Shown piece by piece: positions 59,851 to 64,000 of a stretch of 64,000 nucleotides of DNA (positions are counted from its first letter, which is position 1; each line of letters begins with the position of its first letter). Location: NCBI RefSeq assembly GCF_002929745.1, contig NZ_PJIQ01000001.1:48750-112749 (forward strand), written 5' to 3'. The notes under the pieces were generated by a model that was given only the letters and a program-made list of their open reading frames with translations, was not told the DNA's origin and made no database searches. The stretch comes from Arthrobacter sp. B1805 (GTDB taxonomy: Bacteria; Actinomycetota; Actinomycetes; Actinomycetales; Micrococcaceae). The position numbers and the translations under genes are program-made.

Positions 59851-59884
59851 AGCCTACTGGTTGTTTTGATTAAGTCAAAACAAC
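59851..59884 (-). promoter_or_regulatory. Fur-gene leaderless promoter with palindromic operator
   Basis: TAGGCT (minus strand, 59856-59851) ends 6 nt before the ATG. GTTGTTTTGA-5 nt-TCAAAACAAC (59860-59884), perfect 10-bp arms, covers the -35 side. It is AT-rich in a GC-rich genome and of the type bound by FurA/PerR proteins. Confidence 0.8.
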
Positions 59885-59973
59885 TGAACGGCATTGAGGA
59901 CTCCTGCTGCCGGGCCACAGTGGTATGCGGTGCAGATCGTCCGGCAACTGGTGTCATCGGAGGCAAGGCTTGC

Positions 59974-59979
59974 TAACGT
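59974..59979 (+). promoter_or_regulatory. Putative -10 box of GAF gene
   Basis: TAACGT followed by GGGG, same as at 8701 before the GAF-ANTAR gene. About 100 bp upstream of the start. Confidence 0.4.
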
Positions 59980-60082
59980 GGGGTAGTAAGCCTGCTGACG
60001 GTCCGACGTCTTGCCGGTCGAAGCGGTAGCACTGACGACAATCAACGGCTTGGGCGGGGCTGTCGGCATGGAGGGTACTGGT

Positions 60083-60916
60083 ATGAGCGCGCAGGCACAG
60101 GTTGAGCAGCTGAGGGAGGTCCTGTCGGCAACAGGGCTGACTCTCGAGGACATATGGGTCAGCTACTACGGCCGGGGCGGTGCGGTGTCGCGCTTCGAGC
60201 TCGAGGCGTACCTCTCCGGGATGTTCGAGTTGCAGGACATCGAGTGCGACATCCTGGCTGATGCAACGAACGAGCTGCTGGCGGGAGTCGGCGCGAAGGA
60301 CCGCATCGAGCGCTGTTCGGTGGAGGGGCCGCAGCAATCGTCGATCGATTCCCGGCGGGCTCTCGGTGTCGCAGGATCGTTCCTCTTCACCCCGGAGGAG
60401 CAGGAGCAGGAACGCCTGGATGCGGTCACCCGGACACACCTGCTCGACACCCTGCAGGAGGAGAGGTTCGACCGGATCACACGACAGGCGAAGGACTACT
60501 TCCAGGTCAGCTCGGCCATCGTGGCGTTGATCGACGATCGGCGCCAGTTCCTCAAATCCGTGATCGGGCCGGTTCAGCAGAACATGCCACGAGAAATCTC
60601 CTTCTGCAACGCGACGATCCGGAATGCGGGCCCGCTGATCGTGCGGGACGCGCTGCAGGACGAGCGGTTCAAGGACAACCCACTCGTCCTGGGGGAGCCC
60701 TACATCGGCTTCTACGCCGGCTATCCGTTGCGAGGGCCTGGCGGCTGGACGATCGGCACGCTGTGCGTGATCGACCAGCAGCCGCGGGAATACTCGATGC
60801 GGGACGGCAGGAAGCTACGAACGCTCGCCCGGGAAGTCGAGGACGAGATCAACGGACCACGCCTCGTGCCCGACGACCCTGACGAGTCACCGGCAGGGCA
60901 GGTTCACCAACCCTGA
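60083..60916 (+). CDS. GAF-domain protein with novel N-terminal domain
   Basis: 277 residues. The N-terminal 65 residues (LREVLSATGLTLEDIWVSYYGRGGAVSRFELEAYLSG) form a small helical module seen with actinobacterial regulators; a coiled linker follows, then a GAF domain (about 110-260: DYFQVSSAIVALIDDRRQFLKSV, EISFCNATI, YAGYPLRGPGGWTIGTLCVID). There is no output domain. Start chosen at the ATG with GGAGGG 7 nt upstream; ATG 60068 and TTG 60011 are alternatives. It may sense redox or light through GAF and pass the signal to the convergent GAF-ANTAR protein. Confidence 0.8.
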   Translation: MSAQAQVEQLREVLSATGLTLEDIWVSYYGRGGAVSRFELEAYLSGMFELQDIECDILADATNELLAGVGAKDRIERCSVEGPQQSSIDSRRALGVAGSFLFTPEEQEQERLDAVTRTHLLDTLQEERFDRITRQAKDYFQVSSAIVALIDDRRQFLKSVIGPVQQNMPREISFCNATIRNAGPLIVRDALQDERFKDNPLVLGEPYIGFYAGYPLRGPGGWTIGTLCVIDQQPREYSMRDGRKLRTLAREVEDEINGPRLVPDDPDESPAGQVHQP

Positions 60917-60931
60917 CGCGTACTCCTACGA

Positions 60932-61687
60932 TCAGCCGTCGAAGTGTGTGCGGACCGTTCCCTTCTGGCCCAGGGAGGCCAGGAGGTCCACGGCGAGGTC
61001 CCGCAGCTTCATGTTGCGGCCCTGGGAAGCGGTGCGCAGGATCGCGATCGCTTCGTCCTGGCTGCAGCGGTTCTGGCCCATGACGGCGCCCACGGCAAGA
61101 TCGATGGCGGTCCGGGACTCCATGGCTGCCTTGAGGTGTTCCGAGTTGTCGCTCAGCGTTGCTATCCTGACAGCCAGCCGAAGGGACTTCGACGCATCGC
61201 GGGCGAATCCCTCGGCAACGGCGATGCTCGTCTCCGAGAATGCGTCCGGTTCCGTCGAGTAGAAGTCGAGGCCGGCGCTTGCCCCGGCGTCCAGCCGGAT
61301 GGGGATCCCCAGCGCCGAGCGGATGCCGTGGCTGGCGATGGCTTCGCGGTATTCGGGGAACCTGGACTCGCTCAGGAAATCCGGAATGTGCACCGTGTAG
61401 CCCTCGCGTGCGGCGCGAAGGCACGGTCCGTCGTTGAACCCGTACTGCACCTCATCCATCACCTTCGCCTGGTCGCTGCTACTCGCAACCGTGACCATCG
61501 ACCGCGGACGCAACAGGGTGACACCGCAGAACACCTCGCCCTGCGCGCTGGTGAACGCCGTCGATGCGACGGTGACGAGGCCGTCGAGGAACTGCTGGAC
61601 GTCGTCGCTGTCGAGCACCATGTCCTGTAGCAGGGAGATGGTCTGGTTCTCCGCGGCTTCTGCGGCAAGTTCCCTTTCATCAGGCAC
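60932..61687 (-). CDS. GAF-ANTAR transcription antiterminator
   Basis: 251 residues, GAF (about 25-170) then ANTAR (about 180-240: AMESRTAIDLAVGAVMGQNRCSQDEAIAIL). It is very similar to the product at 8758-9498, sharing LQDMVLDS, VTLLRPRS, DGPCLRAAREG and YSTEPDAF. Binds RNA to block termination. GTG start with GAGGAA about 8 nt upstream. It faces the GAF gene with 15 bp between stops. Confidence 0.9.
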   Translation of the reverse strand: MPDERELAAEAAENQTISLLQDMVLDSDDVQQFLDGLVTVASTAFTSAQGEVFCGVTLLRPRSMVTVASSSDQAKVMDEVQYGFNDGPCLRAAREGYTVHIPDFLSESRFPEYREAIASHGIRSALGIPIRLDAGASAGLDFYSTEPDAFSETSIAVAEGFARDASKSLRLAVRIATLSDNSEHLKAAMESRTAIDLAVGAVMGQNRCSQDEAIAILRTASQGRNMKLRDLAVDLLASLGQKGTVRTHFDG

Positions 61688-61813
61688 TGCGGTAATTCCT
61701 CACCGACTCCTGCAGGAGCCACTTCGACGACCAACGGACGGAACAGGGGATGATTCGGTCGCCGGCCCGGGAGGGCTGCCGACGGCGGTTCGGCGCGGCA
61801 TCCGCGGGGAACG

Positions 61814-62080
61814 CTACAGGCGGCGGAGGTCCCCACCGGCGGGAAGGAACGACTGAGGGGACACAACCGCCGGTGCAGTGGCCTCCGCTGCATCACGGCG
61901 GTCGAGCTCCTCGTTCAGTTCCTCGCTGCGGAACTCTGTCTCCGGATCGACTTCACCGTCGTGCACGTACTCGTGCGACAACTCGCGTTGGATCTTGCTG
62001 TTGAGAACCTCGACCTCCGGAAGATCGAGCCCTGCAAGGTCTTCGGGAAAAGGCTCGGAGGGAGTGAGTCTGGTGTTCAT
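61814..62080 (-). CDS. Small acidic hypothetical protein
   Basis: 88 residues, highly acidic (DLPEVEVLNSKIQRELSHEYVHDGEVDPETEFRSEELNEELD in the middle), likely helical. No domain or signal peptide. 126 bp upstream of the GAF-ANTAR start lies its stop, same strand. Function unknown. Confidence 0.65.
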   Translation of the reverse strand: MNTRLTPSEPFPEDLAGLDLPEVEVLNSKIQRELSHEYVHDGEVDPETEFRSEELNEELDRRDAAEATAPAVVSPQSFLPAGGDLRRL

Positions 62081-62238
62081 GGGACGCCTATCAACTGGAA
62101 GGGAACAGGGACCAACCCCGGGCTCTCTTCTGAACCGCCGCTGACCACGTCAGCAGGACCTCATCCTACTCAATCCGCAGGCCGGGACCGCCACCATTTC
62201 CTCGAGGCGGCGCGGAGGAAGGGAGGAAGGTTGTGGCG

Positions 62239-63312
62239 CTATCCCACGCGGTCCGGGAACGGGCGGACGCGAAGATTCTCGACGAGCCGCAGGATGGCCC
62301 TCGCGACGAAGCGGGAACCTGCACGGTGCGCGGCGTGGGGCTGGCCGGGCACCTCCACCATCCGTCCGTCGGGAGCCGACGCGGCCAGTCTGCGACACCA
62401 CGTGCGGCTCGCTACCGGATCCAGTGCGCCCCGCAGCACCAGGACCGGCTGTGTCACCGCTGCGAGGCGGTCGTCCAGGCGATAGTCCAGCATCACGGGT
62501 AGCTCCTTCAGGTACCAGCGGATCCCGCACTGCAGGTACGCCGCCCCCACCAGGAGGTTCGTGACCGGACGTTCCAGCAGGGTGTCGAGGGCCAGAGCGG
62601 CGGCGTTCCGCGCGGCGGTCGGATGCAACGTGTCCGTGACCGGCCCGATGAGGACCACGGCCGAGACCAGGTCAGGACGGTTCACCGCGAGTTCGGTGAC
62701 GAACTGGGCGCCCATCGAATGCCCGACCACCACGCACGACTGACGCCCTGCGTCCACCAGTGCCGTCGCGATGACTGCCGCATAATCACCGACGCCGAGC
62801 TGCGAAGCCGGCCGGGGGGTCCCACCGAAACCGGGAAGGTCGAGCACCAGGGTGTCTCCGTAGTGCACCAGCTCCGCTCGCAACCGGGCGAAGTAGCGGT
62901 GCGACATGCCGATTCCGTGCACCAGGACGAAGACAGGACGAGCAGGATCGTCGTCGGTCCGCCTGGACCACGAGTGGAGGCGGTACGACACCTCCCGGCG
63001 CGATCCGGTCGCTGCATCCAGCGTCGTCCTCACTATGCCCGTGCAGTCGTGGACGACGACGGCCTCGCCCGCCGGTTCCTCGCCGTCGAACGGGCGGCCG
63101 AAGGACGCGTGGCGGGAAGCCGGACGCCACGGGGTGGAACGGCAGAGAGCCACCAGCTGGAGGAGGGCAGGCAGGCGCCCGGTCGAACGATGGAATGTCA
63201 CTGCGCGCAGGATCACTTTCGCGGGCGGGCGCCGCTTCGAAGTGCGGCGGGCGGGGGGCCGGGGGTCAGGGTTGGCGGTAGCGGTTGAGAGTGGGGCAGT
63301 CGAAGGGGTCAC
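62239..63312 (-). CDS. Alpha/beta hydrolase
   Basis: About 357 residues. After a basic, poorly structured N-terminus (about 1-95), the hydrolase core has the oxyanion segment LVHGIGMSHRYF, LDLPGFGGTPRP, nucleophile elbow GHSMG, acid GALDPV and catalytic His in GQPHAAH. Esterase or lipase-like; substrate unknown. The GTG at 63312 overlaps the desaturase gene by 47 bp and has AGGA at long spacing; a GTG at 63216 is an alternative start. Confidence 0.8.
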   Translation of the reverse strand: MTPSTAPLSTATANPDPRPPARRTSKRRPPAKVILRAVTFHRSTGRLPALLQLVALCRSTPWRPASRHASFGRPFDGEEPAGEAVVVHDCTGIVRTTLDAATGSRREVSYRLHSWSRRTDDDPARPVFVLVHGIGMSHRYFARLRAELVHYGDTLVLDLPGFGGTPRPASQLGVGDYAAVIATALVDAGRQSCVVVGHSMGAQFVTELAVNRPDLVSAVVLIGPVTDTLHPTAARNAAALALDTLLERPVTNLLVGAAYLQCGIRWYLKELPVMLDYRLDDRLAAVTQPVLVLRGALDPVASRTWCRRLAASAPDGRMVEVPGQPHAAHRAGSRFVARAILRLVENLRVRPFPDRVG

Positions 63313-64000
63313 GGGCTGCGAGTCCTACGCGGTTGAGGTAGGTGACGACGGCGGCGTAGGAGGCGGTGACGTCCACTTCGGTGTAGGGCACGCGCAGGCG
63401 CTCGCAGTGTTCCTTGACGATCACGGCGGCGCGGCGCAGGTGAGGGCGCGGCATGTCGGGGAAGAGGTGGTGTTCGATCTGGAAGTTCAATCCGCCGAAG
63501 GCGTTGTTCACGAACGAGCCTCCGCGGATGTTGCGGGAGGTGAGGACCTGCTTCTGGAAGAAGTCGAGCTTGCTGCCTTTGGGCACGATGGGCATGCCCT
63601 TGTGGTTGGGCGCGAAGCTGGCGCCCATGTAGATCCCGAAGACCGCGAGCTGGACGCCGAGGAACGCGAAGGCCATGCCGACCGGGAGGAACCAGAAGAG
63701 GACGCCGAGGTAGGCGCCGAATCGGGCGCCCAGGAGCGCGAGTTCCACCCAGCGGCCCTTGATGGTGCGGCGGGCGAAGAGGGTGCTGATGGAGCGGGCA
63801 TGCAGGTTGATGCCTTCCATGGTCAGCAGGGGGAAGAAGAGGTAACCCTGGCGGCGGGTGATCCAGGCCTGGAGGCCGGTGGCTTTCGCGGCGTCCTCCT
63901 CGAGGAACGAGATGGTGTCGACCTCGATGTCGGGGTCCTTGCCGCGGGTGTTGGGATCATTGTGGTGGCGGGTGTGCTTGTCCATCCACCAGGCGTAGCT
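63266..64000 (-). CDS. Fatty-acid desaturase, 5' end outside window
   Basis: About 244 C-terminal residues are visible; the frame stays open to base 64000 so the start lies beyond. Two of the three His boxes of membrane di-iron desaturases are present: HTRHH (codons near 63965) and QIEHH (near 63472), plus two or three membrane segments. It adds double bonds to acyl chains with O2 and an electron donor. An ATG at 63985 would cut off the first His box and is not the start. Confidence 0.9.
   Translation of the reverse strand, partial: SYAWWMDKHTRHHNDPNTRGKDPDIEVDTISFLEEDAAKATGLQAWITRRQGYLFFPLLTMEGINLHARSISTLFARRTIKGRWVELALLGARFGAYLGVLFWFLPVGMAFAFLGVQLAVFGIYMGASFAPNHKGMPIVPKGSKLDFFQKQVLTSRNIRGGSFVNNAFGGLNFQIEHHLFPDMPRPHLRRAAVIVKEHCERLRVPYTEVDVTASYAAVVTYLNRVGLAARDPFDCPTLNRYRQP

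Overview
The window is chromosomal DNA of a high-GC actinobacterium. Gene content (PucR-type regulator next to alanine dehydrogenase, CGNR/ABATE regulator, TipAL-like MerR, GAF-ANTAR proteins, actinobacterial ald, purB and mscL), many GTG/TTG starts and many leaderless promoters (TANNNT about 6-7 nt before the start codon) point to Micrococcaceae, most likely Arthrobacter or a close relative. That assignment is inference. I see no rRNA, tRNA, CRISPR array, insertion sequence or prophage.

Layout. 1-4081: end of an AAA ATPase gene, a CGNR zinc-finger regulator divergent from an EamA exporter, and an MFS transporter. 4099-8534: a copper block (csoR-copZ-copA on the minus strand; DUF305 and DUF3105 proteins divergently). 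8535-17278: GAF-ANTAR regulator, DSD1-type PLP enzyme, prfC, an orphan GAF histidine kinase, an MFS drug exporter with its divergent TetR regulator, mscL and an unknown protein. 17283-25307: an FAD/Rieske oxidoreductase divergent from a cysteine-free photolyase-like protein, aldo/keto reductase, small unknowns, 2'-5' RNA ligase-like protein, lipase-maturation-factor-like membrane protein and an EEP phosphatase/nuclease. 25378-35476: purB; a WXG-like protein coupled to an alpha/beta hydrolase and a HisC-type aminotransferase; a branched-chain 2-oxoacid dehydrogenase operon (E1alpha, E1beta, E2); a small HTH protein with a 42-bp palindrome at its start; a second aminotransferase.

35557-38395 is the least explained region: a TrmB/LuxR-type regulator divergent from a 46-residue secreted-type peptide with two copies of SWDWPK, then a stand-alone lantibiotic-dehydratase C-terminal (SpaB_C / thiopeptide-type) protein, a 63-residue protein and a tandem 17-bp repeat. 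It looks like an uncharacterised peptide system. 38581-45973 holds a Gfo/Idh oxidoreductase, ald with its PucR/AdeR-like activator, an orphan excisionase-like protein, a zinc-ribbon protein, a membrane protein, a TipAL-like regulator with a textbook 19-bp-spacer promoter, and a DUF1206 protein.

46001-58976 is a complete L-rhamnose island: kinase, aldolase-dehydrogenase fusion and isomerase on one strand; LacI regulator, ABC importer, an AraA/FucI-like protein and mutarotase on the other. Two promoters carry paired copies of one operator with identical 13-bp register. 59013-64000 has a Fur-family regulator with a palindromic operator, a downstream 80-residue GGxYVT-repeat protein, a GAF protein, a second GAF-ANTAR protein, an unknown acidic protein, an alpha/beta hydrolase and the 3' part of a fatty-acid desaturase gene.
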